Below, piece after piece: positions 34,970 through 43,471 of a DNA stretch of 64,000 bases (positions are counted from its first letter, which is position 1; each line of letters opens with the position of its first letter). The position numbers and the translations under genes are program-made. The DNA lies in assembly GCF_037949795.1 (NCBI RefSeq), contig NZ_CP149932.1:1849001-1913000 (forward strand), read 5' to 3'. The stretch is from Thioclava sp. GXIMD2076 (GTDB lineage Bacteria > Pseudomonadota > Alphaproteobacteria > Rhodobacterales > Rhodobacteraceae). The notes beneath the pieces were generated by a model that saw only the letters and a list, made by a program, of their open reading frames with translations, was not told the origin of the DNA and made no database searches.

Positions 34970-35302
34970 ATGAATATCATCTTCTCACCCATCGTCCGCC
35001 GTCCGGGCACCGATTACGAACTCCACGAACTGTCCGTGGAGGGCGACACCCTCAGTGTCAACGGCACCGAGTTCACTCTGACTGCGCTGGAATATGACGC
35101 AGAGACGGGCCTCGCCGGCTACATCCAGAGCGCCACGCAGGCCAGCGGCGACTGGACCGTCACGCTGCTCCTGCCGATCGGCGACAACGCTTCCGAGGCG
35201 CAGCGCTTCCCTGATTCTGTCACGGTGACCAGCGGGCCGGTGCCGCTGCCGGCGCCACCCGAGCCTGAGCCCGACCAGACCAGCACAGAAGACGCAGGAT
35301 GA
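34970..35302 (+). CDS. Small phage tail-associated protein
   Basis: 110 aa; TAAGGAG upstream of ATG 34970. Beta-rich body and a Pro/Glu tail (PAPPEPEPDQ). Resembles small fibre-adjacent (chaperone-like) proteins found after phage fibre genes; function not established. Confidence 0.6.
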   Translation: MNIIFSPIVRRPGTDYELHELSVEGDTLSVNGTEFTLTALEYDAETGLAGYIQSATQASGDWTVTLLLPIGDNASEAQRFPDSVTVTSGPVPLPAPPEPEPDQTSTEDAG

Positions 35303-35326
35303 CCCGCCCCCGAGGCGGGATTTTTT
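35303..35326 (+). terminator. Rho-independent terminator after tail genes
   Basis: CCCGCC / GGCGGG hairpin with a five-base loop followed by A and six T. It overlaps the tail-gene stop region and lies just before the next membrane-protein gene. Confidence 0.85.
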
Positions 35327-35346
35327 ATGAGCGAAGCGAGGGGCGC

Positions 35347-35643
35347 ATGTTCTCCAAACCTATCGAATACTGGGCGGTGCTGGCGGGGATGGTGATCTAT
35401 GTCGCCACCCGCGACGCCGAACGCGAGCCGCTCGTCAAGCGACTCGCCAAGACCGCCGCCAGCGCCTTCCTGACCGTGGGGCTCTCGCCCTCGGTTGCGC
35501 CCTATGTGCGCGGCTCCGAAGTGCTGGCGGCGGTGGCGATCATGTCGGTCGGGCTCATCGTGCTCGATGTGCTCACCGCCATGGTCCGTGATCGCGATTT
35601 CCTCAAGGACATGATCCGCAAGAAGCTGGGGGGCGGCAAATGA
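35347..35643 (+). CDS. Small phage membrane protein, possible holin
   Basis: 98 aa from the ATG at 35347 (GAGGGG upstream; the frame opens earlier, across the terminator). Two hydrophobic stretches (YWAVLAGMVIYVA near 9-21 and VLAAVAIMSVGLIVLDVL near 57-74) with a basic C-terminus (MIRKKLGGGK). Size and topology would fit a holin or a membrane accessory of the lysis module. No family recognised. Confidence 0.6.
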   Translation: MFSKPIEYWAVLAGMVIYVATRDAEREPLVKRLAKTAASAFLTVGLSPSVAPYVRGSEVLAAVAIMSVGLIVLDVLTAMVRDRDFLKDMIRKKLGGGK

Positions 35644-36131
35644 GCGATCACATCAAAACCGCCATCCGCGCCAACCGCCTGCCGATCTGGGTGCTGGCCA
35701 CGATCGCGGTGCTGGCCGTGGCCGAGCCGTGGATCCGGCAGGCGCAATCCTCGCGGCCCTGGCGCGACTTCACCGGCCAGACGCCCTTTGTGGCGGTGAA
35801 GGTGACCTCCTCGAGCGTGACGCCCGAGGGGCTGCAGCTGATGGGCGATATGGTCAAGCGCCGCTGCGAATATCGCGGGCTCGCCGCCTATGTGGTGATC
35901 GGCGGCACCAGCTACCGTGCGGTGGTCGATACCTCGGCTGAGGAAGAACTACGTCCGCCGGGCTCACGTCCGCCTAACCGCCTCAAACAGCCCTGGGGCC
36001 CATGGGAGATCGTCTGGCCGGCCGCCAAAGCCATCCCCGAGCGCTACGAGCTCTGGGCCTATCACCAATGCTCGCGCGAGAAGACCGTGCAGGTGAACCT
36101 GTTTGTTGAGGGGAAATGGGAGGGGAGGTAG
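35640..36131 (+). CDS. Phage membrane-anchored protein of unknown function
   Basis: 163 aa, overlapping the previous gene by 4 nt (ATGA). One N-terminal membrane segment (PIWVLATIAVLAVAEPWI), then a periplasmic-facing beta domain with two cysteines (RCEY; HQCS) that could form a disulphide. Possibly a virion-release or surface-exclusion protein; unrecognised. Confidence 0.6.
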   Translation: MSDHIKTAIRANRLPIWVLATIAVLAVAEPWIRQAQSSRPWRDFTGQTPFVAVKVTSSSVTPEGLQLMGDMVKRRCEYRGLAAYVVIGGTSYRAVVDTSAEEELRPPGSRPPNRLKQPWGPWEIVWPAAKAIPERYELWAYHQCSREKTVQVNLFVEGKWEGR

Positions 36132-36132
36132 T

Positions 36133-36165
36133 GGGCGCGGCTGTCACCTGAGTAACGCCGCGCCC
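36133..36165 (+). other. Stable hairpin without U-tract
   Basis: Perfect 9-bp stem GGGCGCGGC / GCCGCGCCC with a 15-base loop, two bases after the previous stop codon. Could stabilise the mRNA end or weakly terminate. The AT-rich stretch to 36402 that follows holds no convincing gene apart from a 19-codon frame at about 36292. Confidence 0.6.
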
Positions 36166-36402
36166 GTACATCAACAAAGCTACCGCTAACAGTCTCACGT
36201 TGAAGCAAGAATTTTAAAAGATCAATATAGTTGATATTATTGTTCATATAATCTGATATTAATTAAACTCTTCTGATAAGGAATTGTTTTCATGAAGATT
36301 CAAAATGAAATAATTTATGACTTCCGTTCAGAAAGATGTAAAAAGACATAGCGCGTTTTCATTCATCGTTATTATTAGCGATAAAATAATCACGAGAATG
36401 CG

Positions 36403-36627
36403 ATGGACGATTCATACCAGTTTACATGCGAAGACGGTGCCGGACGGCAATATGTTTTATACGCACAGCGGCCCCGTAAAACTCGTATTTTGCCATCAGG
36501 TAAAGTTCTGAGTGTTGGCGGCGTTAAAAGCTACAACCTTGCCGATGGAACTGCCGTTTTGGACAATGGTGACGGATCGTTCAGCGTTCAGTACGACCCC
36601 CCGATAGAGATTTACCGAAAGGGCTAA
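36403..36627 (+). CDS. Small AT-rich moron protein
   Basis: 74 aa, not recognised (MDDSYQFTCEDGAGRQYVLY ... GGVKSYNLADGTAVLDNGDG). Beta-rich. The 270 bp upstream are strikingly AT-rich compared with the phage genes around it, and a terminator follows at 36664, so it looks like a separately acquired gene with its own transcription unit. The ribosome site is weak (CGAGAA). Confidence 0.55.
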   Translation: MDDSYQFTCEDGAGRQYVLYAQRPRKTRILPSGKVLSVGGVKSYNLADGTAVLDNGDGSFSVQYDPPIEIYRKG

Positions 36628-36663
36628 AGGGCCCTTTCATCTTGCAGCTTTGTTGTCAGCTCA

Positions 36664-36693
36664 GGCCCTACCGAAACGGTGGGGTCTTTTTTT
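36664..36693 (+). terminator. Rho-independent terminator before lysis genes
   Basis: CCCTACCG / CGGTGGGG hairpin (one T-G) with an AAA loop, then TC and seven T. It lies 14 bp before the endolysin start. Confidence 0.85.
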
Positions 36694-36706
36694 ATGGAGA
36701 AATGGA

Positions 36707-37429
36707 ATGTTCAAACTCTTGCCCGACTGGCGCGAGGTGCTGCTGCGCGCCTGGTCGATCCGCCTGATCCTGCTGACGGCGGTGCTTTCCGGCCTCGAGG
36801 TCGTGGTCTCGCTCCTCGATGCCGATCTGCTCGGCATGCCGCCCGGGGCGTTTGCCGCGCTGGCTGGCCTCATCTCGATCGCGGCCACCATCGCGCGGCT
36901 GGTCCAGCAATCCGGCATCTGGTCCGAGGATCTCGGCCGAGACGAGAGCGGGGCGCTGCGCAGGCGCCATGCGGCGGGCGTGGCCGGCGTGGCGGCCGCG
37001 ATCGCGATCGCGCTGGCGATCACCACGATCGCGCCCTGGGAAGGCAAGGAGCTGCGCGCCTATCGCGATATCGTCGGCATCCCGACGATCTGCTTTGGCG
37101 AGACAGAAGGCGTGAAAATGGGCGATGTGGCGACCGAGGCCGAGTGCCGGACGCAGCTTGCCAAGCGGGTCGCGCAGTTCGAGGCCGAGATCAGGCCCTG
37201 TCTGCCATTGATCCTGCCGGAGCGGACCCGCGCGGCCTTTATCAGTGCGGCTTACAACATCGGGTCACATGGCTTTTGCCGCTCGAGCATGTCGCGCCGC
37301 GCCCTGGCTGGAGATCTGCTCGGGGCCTGCGATGCGCTCCTGATGTGGAACAAGGCCGGCGGCCGCGTGGTGCGTGGCCTGACCAACCGGCGCAAGGCGG
37401 AGCGTGAATTATGCCTGTCCGGTCTGTAA
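36707..37429 (+). CDS. Fused holin-like membrane domain and SAR-type endolysin (GH24)
   Basis: 240 aa from ATG 36707. Residues 1-75 match small two-helix phage membrane proteins of the DUF7940 type (MFKLLPDWREVLLRAWSIRL, then two hydrophobic helices at about 18-36 and 43-64). Residues 88-108 form a weakly hydrophobic Ala/Gly/Ile helix (AAGVAGVAAAIAIALAITTI), like a signal-anchor-release segment. Next comes a lysozyme with the T4/P21 triad spacing Glu-x8-Asp-x5-Thr (WEGKELRAYRDIVGIPT). The lysozyme would cut peptidoglycan after release into the periplasm. In relatives these two parts are normally separate genes. Rz overlaps its 3' end. Confidence 0.82.
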   Translation: MFKLLPDWREVLLRAWSIRLILLTAVLSGLEVVVSLLDADLLGMPPGAFAALAGLISIAATIARLVQQSGIWSEDLGRDESGALRRRHAAGVAGVAAAIAIALAITTIAPWEGKELRAYRDIVGIPTICFGETEGVKMGDVATEAECRTQLAKRVAQFEAEIRPCLPLILPERTRAAFISAAYNIGSHGFCRSSMSRRALAGDLLGACDALLMWNKAGGRVVRGLTNRRKAERELCLSGL

Positions 37430-37785
37430 TCGCGGGCGCCGTCCTTCTGCTGATGATGGCGGCGAGCTTCGGGGCAGGGTGGGCCGTGCAGGGCTGGAGG
37501 CTCGGTGCGCAGCTCGCGGCCAAGCAGGCGGCATGGGATGCGGAGAAAACCGCGGCCCTGCTCGCAGAGCGCCAGCGCACCGCCGAGGCAATCCAGAAGA
37601 CCAACGCCGCCAATGCGGCGCTGGCAGAGGCAGAACGCGCCCTGATGATCGCGCAGGGCGAAAGAGACATAGCCCGAAGGAGGCTTATCGATGAAATTGA
37701 AGCTGACCCTGATCTTGGCGGCCCCGGTATTCCTGCTGGCCGCTTGCAGTCAATTCGCGACCACTGGGCCGGTGGTGGCCGATGA
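37411..37785 (+). CDS. i-spanin (Rz-like)
   Basis: 124 aa. N-terminal inner-membrane anchor (SVIAGAVLLLMMAASFGAGW) followed by a long Ala/Glu/Arg coiled coil (TAALLAERQRTAEAIQKTNA), the Rz design. It spans the periplasm and, with the lipoprotein encoded inside its 3' end, fuses inner and outer membranes in the last step of lysis. Overlaps the endolysin by 19 nt. Confidence 0.85.
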   Translation: MPVRSVIAGAVLLLMMAASFGAGWAVQGWRLGAQLAAKQAAWDAEKTAALLAERQRTAEAIQKTNAANAALAEAERALMIAQGERDIARRRLIDEIEADPDLGGPGIPAGRLQSIRDHWAGGGR

Positions 37786-37975
37786 AGCACCGCGCCCGCA
37801 GGTGGTGCTGTTAGCCGCCGTCCGCATTTCGTGCGCCTCGCCGGCGTCCCTCCTCTCAACGGGCGGTACGCTGGCGGATGACGCGGTGAGCATTACTCGG
37901 CTTGGCGACGAGCTGATCGCTTGTGATGGGCGGCGTCGGATTGCGGTGGAGGCGTTTGAACGTATGGTTGAATGA
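37691..37975 (+). CDS. o-spanin lipoprotein (Rz1-like)
   Basis: 94 aa, beginning inside Rz in the +1 frame, as in lambda. Lipoprotein signal with lipobox LLAAC (cleavage before Cys19), then a Pro-containing mature part. The C-terminal half is longer than in classic Rz1 (61 aa) and ends just before the decayed IS, so its tail may be fused to unrelated sequence. Confidence 0.78.
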   Translation: MKLKLTLILAAPVFLLAACSQFATTGPVVADEAPRPQVVLLAAVRISCASPASLLSTGGTLADDAVSITRLGDELIACDGRRRIAVEAFERMVE

Positions 37976-38046
37976 AGCACTCGGCCCTTTGCCGACATTC
38001 GAACTAAGCGCAGCGAAAGACCATCTCCCCCGACCTCGTGGGCACT

Positions 38047-39344
38047 TGAACCGCCACGGTTTTGCCGGAGTCTGATTGTCGTTAGTTACGCTGCCATGTC
38101 TTCGGTTTCCAGAGTTGCCTAGAAGTTCGCCTCTGCCTCGACTGGTGGGATATTCCCGATAGGCTGAAGGAGGCGCCGGTTGTTGAACCCGTCCACCCAT
38201 TCCAGCGTGGCATATTCGACGGCCTCGAAGCTGCGCTAGAGACCACAGCGATGTGAGGTGGCCTTGTAGAGGCCATTGATGGCTCGGCCAAAACGTTGTC
38301 GTAGCTGTCACTCACACTGCTGGCCTCGCCCAGTCTTTCCGTGTAACGAATGGATAGGTATTGCGACCCTCTGTCGCTATGATGGACCAGCCCCATGCCC
38401 TTTGTCGGCCGCCGGTCATGGACCGCTTGCTCCAGAGCATCAAGGACGAACCCGGTCTATTCAGAAGTGCTGGCACGCCAGTCGACGATCTTGCGCACAT
38501 AGGTATCGATGACTAAGGCGACACATACAAAGCCGGTCTAGGTGGCGACGTAGGTGAAGTCGCTCACCCAGAGCATGTTCCGCGCGGGGACGCGGAACTC
38601 GCGGTTCACCTTGTTCAGCGGACATAGGGATTTTCTGTCAGGGATCGTCGTTTTGTGCGGCTTGCCACGGATGACGCCTTGAATGTCCATGTCCTTCATG
38701 AGCCTCGCCACCGTGCAACGCGCGACATCGAACCCTTCCCGGACGAGCTGCCGCCAGACCTTGCGGACGCCGTAGACGCGACAGTTCTCTTCGAAAACGC
38801 GTCGGATTTCGGGCCGCAAAGCAGCATCACGGCGCGCGCGGACCGATAACTGCGCTGGGTCGGCCCGCTTCGCCAAGTGATTATATTAGGTGGAGGGGGC
38901 GATCGACAGCACCTTGCTGATCGGCTCGACCCCATGCGCATCTCTGTGCACCTCGACGAAATCCTCCATCACTTCGGCCGGCGGTCGAGCTCCGCCATCG
39001 CAAAATAGCGCTCGCCTTGCGCAGGATCTCATTGGCCTGCCGGAGTTCTCGGTTCTCCCGCTCCAAGGCCTTCATTTTGTCAGCCATGTCGCTCAGAATG
39101 CCGACATGCTTGCCGCCGTCGATCTAAGCCTTCTTAACCCAGTCGCTCAACGTCTTCGCCGAACCCCCGATCTTCACAGAAATCGACGTGATGGCCTGCC
39201 ACCGAGAGCCGTGCTGCCCTTCATTGTCGTGAACCATCCGTGCGGCGCGTTCGCGCACTTCTGGGGAAAACTTGTTCGTTATCTTTCTCATGATGCTCTA
39301 CCCGAATCAAGAGTTGGAGCCTCCGGCAAACCCGGGGTGGTTCA
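38047..39344 (-). mobile_element. Decayed IS3-family insertion sequence
   Basis: About 1.3 kb with 27-bp terminal inverted repeats starting TGAACC (left TGAACCGCCACGG..., right end reversed TGAACCACCCCGG...; 23 of 27 match). Inside are remains of orfA and orfB of an IS3-type transposase, interrupted by several stops. It separates the phage lysis genes from the redox cargo block and has cut a quinone-reductase-like gene. Confidence 0.82.
38082..39291 (-). pseudogene. IS3-family transposase remnants (orfA/orfB)
   Basis: orfA starts at 39291 ([20 protein letters not shown]) but meets a TAG after 55 codons; its leucine-zipper part (MADKMKALERENRELRQANE) continues in frame afterwards. orfB is broken: the first part (38538-38876; RRVFEENCRVYGVRKVWRQL, NMLWVSDFTYVAT with the first catalytic Asp) and the last part (38082-38396; HHSDRGSQYLSIRYTERLGE) are separated by stop codons and frameshifts. 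Not functional. Confidence 0.85.
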
Positions 39345-39350
39345 GTATCG

Positions 39351-39527
39351 TCATACTGCAATGACCCTTAGGTCCTTACCGTGTATGACAGGATCGAAGT
39401 CATCCCGATCAAGGTGAATAAGGTCGAGCTCATGGCCATAGTCGGCAAGGCTGGTCTGGATGCTTTCCAGAATGGCGGCGCAGTAGCTGCCCTCGTAGGG
39501 TTGTTTGAGGACAACAAGAACTTTCAT
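39351..39527 (-). pseudogene. 5' fragment of NAD(P)H quinone reductase-like gene
   Basis: A 58-codon fragment beginning MKVLVVLKQPYEGSYCAAIL, which looks like the N-terminus of a flavodoxin-fold NAD(P)H dehydrogenase (quinone) of the MdaB/KefF type. The frame ends 7 bp from the IS3-type element; the rest of the gene is not found on the other side of the IS, so it was lost. It lies 34 bp downstream of the FAD monooxygenase and was probably its operon partner. Confidence 0.6.
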
Positions 39528-39560
39528 GGTCGGTTTCCATCACGAAAAAGTTGGAAAGGG

Positions 39561-41093
39561 TCAGGCGGTGATTGGCGCCACGAGGGATGCGAAGTTGTTG
39601 ATCGCCGCGATACGGTCATGGGTTGCAATTTCACCGATGTAGCCGTCCGGTCGGATCAGGATCAGCGTGTCTGCCGCGATGCCATAAATGGACCGGAAGG
39701 AGCCCTGCGGATCGCTCAGCGAAAGCGCTTTCCCGGCCGTTCCGTCGATGGCTACGCGGGTCAGTCCGGCGCCGTTCTCGGGCCAAGTGACGGCTGCGAG
39801 TTCTGCCCGGGCTTCCTGCCCAATGGCGAACAGTGTGAAGGCTGGGCCGCGGGTTACATCGAACAGGCGCAAGGGGGTGCGGTCCTGATCCGCGAGCTTC
39901 GCGTCGGGTGCACGGTCTCCCGATTGTAGTGTCGTGGTTGCCTCGGCTTCGGAGCTGGCCAGCGGGCCGCCCTTGTAGGTGATGCCGAGTTGCTTTTCAT
40001 CCGCGCCCCGCTTGATGCTGGCAGGATCGAGCCGATTGAGGGCCTCGTATTTCGCGGTCGACAGGCCGAGCACCCGCGCGGCGATCGGTTGCCGCTCGGC
40101 CTCGTAGCTTTCAAGCAGCGTCTCGGGGGCACCGGCCAGGACCTGACCGAGCTTCCAGCCGAGGTTGTAGGCATCCTGGATGCCGGTGTTCAGCCCCTGG
40201 GCCCCCATGGGCGTGTGAACATGCGCCGCGTCGCCTGCCAGGAATACCCGGCCTTCACGGTAACGCGCCGCCAGCCGGATATTGGGACGGAAGACTGTTT
40301 TCCACTGTATGTCGCTCAGCCGCAGCTTGCCGGAGCGGGTCTGCTTCCGGAACCGCTCGTTCAACGCGGCATCGGACAAGTCGGGCGCCTCGCCCGGCTG
40401 CAGGCGGATCATCACCTGAAAGAGGTCGCCATGCGGCAGCGGGCAGGCCCCGGCAAACCGGCCCCCGAGGCCGGGCCAGACGTGCCAGTGATTGCGTCCC
40501 AGGCCTTCGATCCGGCAGTCGAGGATGATCATCCGGTCGGCTTCGTTGGTCTGCCCCTCGAAGGCGATGCCAACGCTCTTGCGTACTAGACTTGCGCCTC
40601 CATCGGCCCCCACAACATAGCGGGCGCGCAGCTCTTCGGGTCCGGAGGGGCCTGCGATCCGCGCCGTCACCCCGCTGTCGTCCTGCTCGACCCCGAGAAG
40701 TTCCGTGCCGTATTCGACCTGCACCCCGAACGGCGCGAGCTGCTTCTGAATGATCGAGTCGGTGCTGAACTGCGGGATCAACCAGGTGTCGCGGTAGGGA
40801 GTAGCGTCGCTTTCGGGCGCCGGCTTGGACATCCGCTTGGGGATTCGGACCGGCCCCAGATGGATGCCCAGAGGTGGGTAGGGAGACCCGGCAGCGAGGA
40901 TGTCGTCCAGCGCGCCGAGGTCTTCGAACACTTCGAGCGACCGGGGCTGAATGCCCTTGGCGCGCGATCCGGGAAATCCGTGCGGACTCTTGTCGATGAT
41001 GCGGGTGCTCACGCCGCGCCGCGCAAGGTCGACGGCAAGGGTCGACCCCGCCGGTCCCGCGCCGACGATCAGAACGTCCAGGTCTTCAAGCAT
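39561..41093 (-). CDS. FAD-dependent aromatic monooxygenase (PheA/TfdB type)
   Basis: 510 aa from the ATG at 41093 (CGGAGA upstream). Class A flavoprotein monooxygenase: FAD-binding LIVGAGPAGSTLAVDLARRG at the N-terminus, DG motif in VVGADGGASLVRKSVG near residue 165, and GD motif in VFLAGDAAHVHTPMGAQGLN near residue 280. The C-terminal thioredoxin-like domain ends around residue 510. Such enzymes hydroxylate phenolic or polyketide substrates using NAD(P)H and oxygen. Divergent from a MarR regulator, with a palindrome between them. Confidence 0.9.
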   Translation of the reverse strand: MLEDLDVLIVGAGPAGSTLAVDLARRGVSTRIIDKSPHGFPGSRAKGIQPRSLEVFEDLGALDDILAAGSPYPPLGIHLGPVRIPKRMSKPAPESDATPYRDTWLIPQFSTDSIIQKQLAPFGVQVEYGTELLGVEQDDSGVTARIAGPSGPEELRARYVVGADGGASLVRKSVGIAFEGQTNEADRMIILDCRIEGLGRNHWHVWPGLGGRFAGACPLPHGDLFQVMIRLQPGEAPDLSDAALNERFRKQTRSGKLRLSDIQWKTVFRPNIRLAARYREGRVFLAGDAAHVHTPMGAQGLNTGIQDAYNLGWKLGQVLAGAPETLLESYEAERQPIAARVLGLSTAKYEALNRLDPASIKRGADEKQLGITYKGGPLASSEAEATTTLQSGDRAPDAKLADQDRTPLRLFDVTRGPAFTLFAIGQEARAELAAVTWPENGAGLTRVAIDGTAGKALSLSDPQGSFRSIYGIAADTLILIRPDGYIGEIATHDRIAAINNFASLVAPITA

Positions 41094-41107
41094 TTGCAAT
41101 TCTCCGT

Positions 41108-41130
41108 ATTATGTGCAAAATACACATAAT
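41108..41130. promoter_or_regulatory. Probable MarR operator
   Basis: ATTATGTG-CAAAATA-CACATAAT, a perfect 8-bp inverted repeat in the divergent gap between the monooxygenase and the MarR gene, close to the monooxygenase ribosome site. Part of the motif (CAAAATACACA) recurs at the MarR start (41162-41172). Confidence 0.7.
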
Positions 41131-41159
41131 TAAATCTGTCGATTCTGCCAAGGATAAAT

Positions 41160-41642
41160 ATGCAAAATACACACATATCGACACTTACGCGCCAACTACA
41201 TATCGCGCTGCTCGATATCATGGCCCTGATGAACAACCCGCAGGTTGATGAGGAGATGCTTCGAGCATCTGGACTTAACCTCGACCGCGCCCTCTTCGCA
41301 TTGCTTGTCAGCGTCGAGAGGTTCGGCCCCTTGGGTGTTGTGGAGCTGGCAGACCGCGTCGGTCGTGACTACACGACGGTTAGCCGGCAGGTGGCCAAGC
41401 TTGACGACCTCGGCCTTGTCAAGAGGCGCGGCAGTGCGCGCGACCGCCGCATCCGCCAAGCCTGCATCACGCCGCATGGGCAGTTGATGACTGACGCCGT
41501 CGATGCTGCTCGCGCCAGGATGGCCGGGGTAATATTCGAGTCCTGGGACGAGGGAGAGGTTGGGGAGCTCGTTCATCTTGTGCAGAAGCTGGCGAAAGGA
41601 ATGCGCGAAGTGACCGGCTCGATACCGTTTGACACGCCATAG
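41160..41642 (+). CDS. MarR-family regulator
   Basis: 160 aa. Winged-helix MarR core (LGVVELADRVGRDYTTVSRQ then VAKLDDLGLVKRRGSARDRR with the DxR wing). Divergent from the FAD monooxygenase, so it probably represses that gene until a phenolic ligand binds. Confidence 0.87.
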   Translation: MQNTHISTLTRQLHIALLDIMALMNNPQVDEEMLRASGLNLDRALFALLVSVERFGPLGVVELADRVGRDYTTVSRQVAKLDDLGLVKRRGSARDRRIRQACITPHGQLMTDAVDAARARMAGVIFESWDEGEVGELVHLVQKLAKGMREVTGSIPFDTP

Positions 41643-41832
41643 CGTAGATGATTGAGATCGTTGAGCGGACTTCCTCTACAACTGAACCGTCCTGCCGGTG
41701 TGGGCGGATTCCGGACCTTCGCTGCACCTAGGGCGAACGGCAGCGATAAGTCATTGCGGTCAGTCGAGGTCGGCACCTGATTTCGCCACATGAGCACCTG
41801 CGCGAAACACCTGCGATGGGCAGTTACGGCGT

Positions 41833-42468
41833 CTACTGCGAAATGATCGGCGCTTTTTCTTTCCAATCCATGCGTTCCAATTCGGTGACGGCGAAACGGG
41901 CGACATCTGCCCGCGAAACTTTCCCGCCGTGGAAGCTATGCAGATCGGTTAGCGCCCGGACCGTCCGGGTTGCAGGGCCATCTGTAAGCACCGAGGGACG
42001 CAGGATTGTCCAGTCCAGACCGCTGGCGCGGATGAGTGCCTCCTGTCGGTCCTTATCCTTGTAGATCGGACCAAGCAGCAGCGGCTGGAATAGCCGGTCG
42101 TACAGGAACCCGCCATGGCCGCGGCTGTCACCGGCGCCCATTCCGGTGATGGCCACCAGCCGCCGAACGCCCTGCGCCTGCATTGCCTCGACCAGTACAC
42201 GCGTGGATCCGGAGAGCAAGGTCACCTCCTTCAATGGGCTTAGCCTGGTAGGCCCGAGCGCGCTGATTACCCCGTCGCATCCTGATAGTGCTATGGTGAC
42301 CGTCACGGGATCAAGCGCGTCCCCTGGAACGATGGTCGCCGTATCGCGGAGCGGCGCCGCCTTTTTCGAAGACCGAGCAAGGACGACCACCTCGTGGCCA
42401 TTCGTATGAGCTTCGCGGACAATGGCTCGGCCGGTGCCGCCGGTGCCGCCAAGAACCAGGATCTTCAT
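41833..42468 (-). CDS. NAD(P)-binding SDR/NmrA-like oxidoreductase
   Basis: 211 aa from the ATG at 42468. The N-terminal Rossmann motif GGTGGTGRAIV and the ALxGxDxVISALG motif are those of atypical short-chain dehydrogenases (NAD(P)-binding domain 10, BVR-B/NmrA-like). Start overlaps the stop of the upstream esterase, so the two form an operon. Substrate unknown. Confidence 0.85.
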   Translation of the reverse strand: MKILVLGGTGGTGRAIVREAHTNGHEVVVLARSSKKAAPLRDTATIVPGDALDPVTVTIALSGCDGVISALGPTRLSPLKEVTLLSGSTRVLVEAMQAQGVRRLVAITGMGAGDSRGHGGFLYDRLFQPLLLGPIYKDKDRQEALIRASGLDWTILRPSVLTDGPATRTVRALTDLHSFHGGKVSRADVARFAVTELERMDWKEKAPIISQ

Positions 42469-43373
42469 GCCCCACGCCCCAACTGTGCCCTCAGGAAGGC
42501 CCCCGTCAGCGCAATGGCCTCGGGCGCGGCCTCCAGAGATTGCAGACTGGCGGGGAACACGTGGGTCATACCGCTCCATACGTGAACCTCCGCCACGCCT
42601 TCATAGGCCAATGCGTCGTCGAGCAGGATCTCGTCCGTGCCAACATGGATCATCGTGGGCGGCATCTTGCCCTTCAGCCCGAAGCACGGCGACAGATCCG
42701 GCGTACGCAGGTCCTGCACATGGCCCGCATAAAGACTGGCCGCCGTCTTCAGCTGCGCCCGCGACAGGAGGGGATCGGCGGCCGTCCGTTCGGCGATACC
42801 AGGCGCTGCAAGGCTCAGATCCGTCCAAGGGGACAGGGCAACGACGGTGTCGATAACGGGAAGGCTGGCTTCCACCTCGGGATCAGTCATCTGTGCGATG
42901 GCAAGCGCCAACCCGCCGCCAGCCGAGTCCCCGACCACTCCAACCCGTCCGACACCCGTGGCCCGCAGCCCGCGCAGAACCGAGCGAATATCGGTCAACG
43001 CTGCGGGGTATGGATGCTCGGGCGCCAGCGCGTAGTCCGGCACAAAGGTCACGGCACCCGCCGCACGGGCCAAATGGCTGGCGAAATGGCGGTAGCTCCG
43101 AGCGGAGCCGAGCGTGAAAGCCCCGCCGTGAATGTAGAGGATGGCAACGCCCGGCTGCCGGTCGGCAGGGCGGCACCACCACCCATCGACGCCGGCGATT
43201 TGCGCCTCCTCGAACATCACCCCGTCGGCCGTGGGTACTGCGCCGATAAAGGCGTCATAGGCCTCACGGCCCTCGGGCGTCAGAACCATCTCCGGCTGAA
43301 GTTTCAGATAGGCCCGCATCGCGCCCATGGTGATGCGATCTGCAGGGCTCAGCGGGTGGTTAATGCGTGTCAT
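42465..43373 (-). CDS. Alpha/beta hydrolase, HSL-type esterase
   Basis: 302 aa from the ATG at 43373 (AAGGAG nine bases upstream). Oxyanion-hole motif HGGAF near residue 80, nucleophile in GDSAGGGLALAI near 150, with Asp and His further on (THVFP). Typical hormone-sensitive-lipase-family carboxylesterase for small acyl esters. Divergent LysR gene probably controls this esterase-reductase pair. Confidence 0.9.
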   Translation of the reverse strand: MTRINHPLSPADRITMGAMRAYLKLQPEMVLTPEGREAYDAFIGAVPTADGVMFEEAQIAGVDGWWCRPADRQPGVAILYIHGGAFTLGSARSYRHFASHLARAAGAVTFVPDYALAPEHPYPAALTDIRSVLRGLRATGVGRVGVVGDSAGGGLALAIAQMTDPEVEASLPVIDTVVALSPWTDLSLAAPGIAERTAADPLLSRAQLKTAASLYAGHVQDLRTPDLSPCFGLKGKMPPTMIHVGTDEILLDDALAYEGVAEVHVWSGMTHVFPASLQSLEAAPEAIALTGAFLRAQLGRGA

Positions 43374-43471
43374 GATCAGGATCTCCTTTTTGGCTAACAC
43401 GCATATGGCGCTTCAATAGTGATATGGTAGATGCTAAAAATGGTCTCTATTGTTTCATAAATGGAATACCG

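Noticed and set aside
14925..37975. Gene transfer agent (RcGTA-like) cluster
   Set aside because: Gene order and families (Nu1/GpA terminase, protease-capsid fusion, integrase, repressor, att sites) are those of a temperate lambdoid phage, not the RcGTA head-tail cluster.
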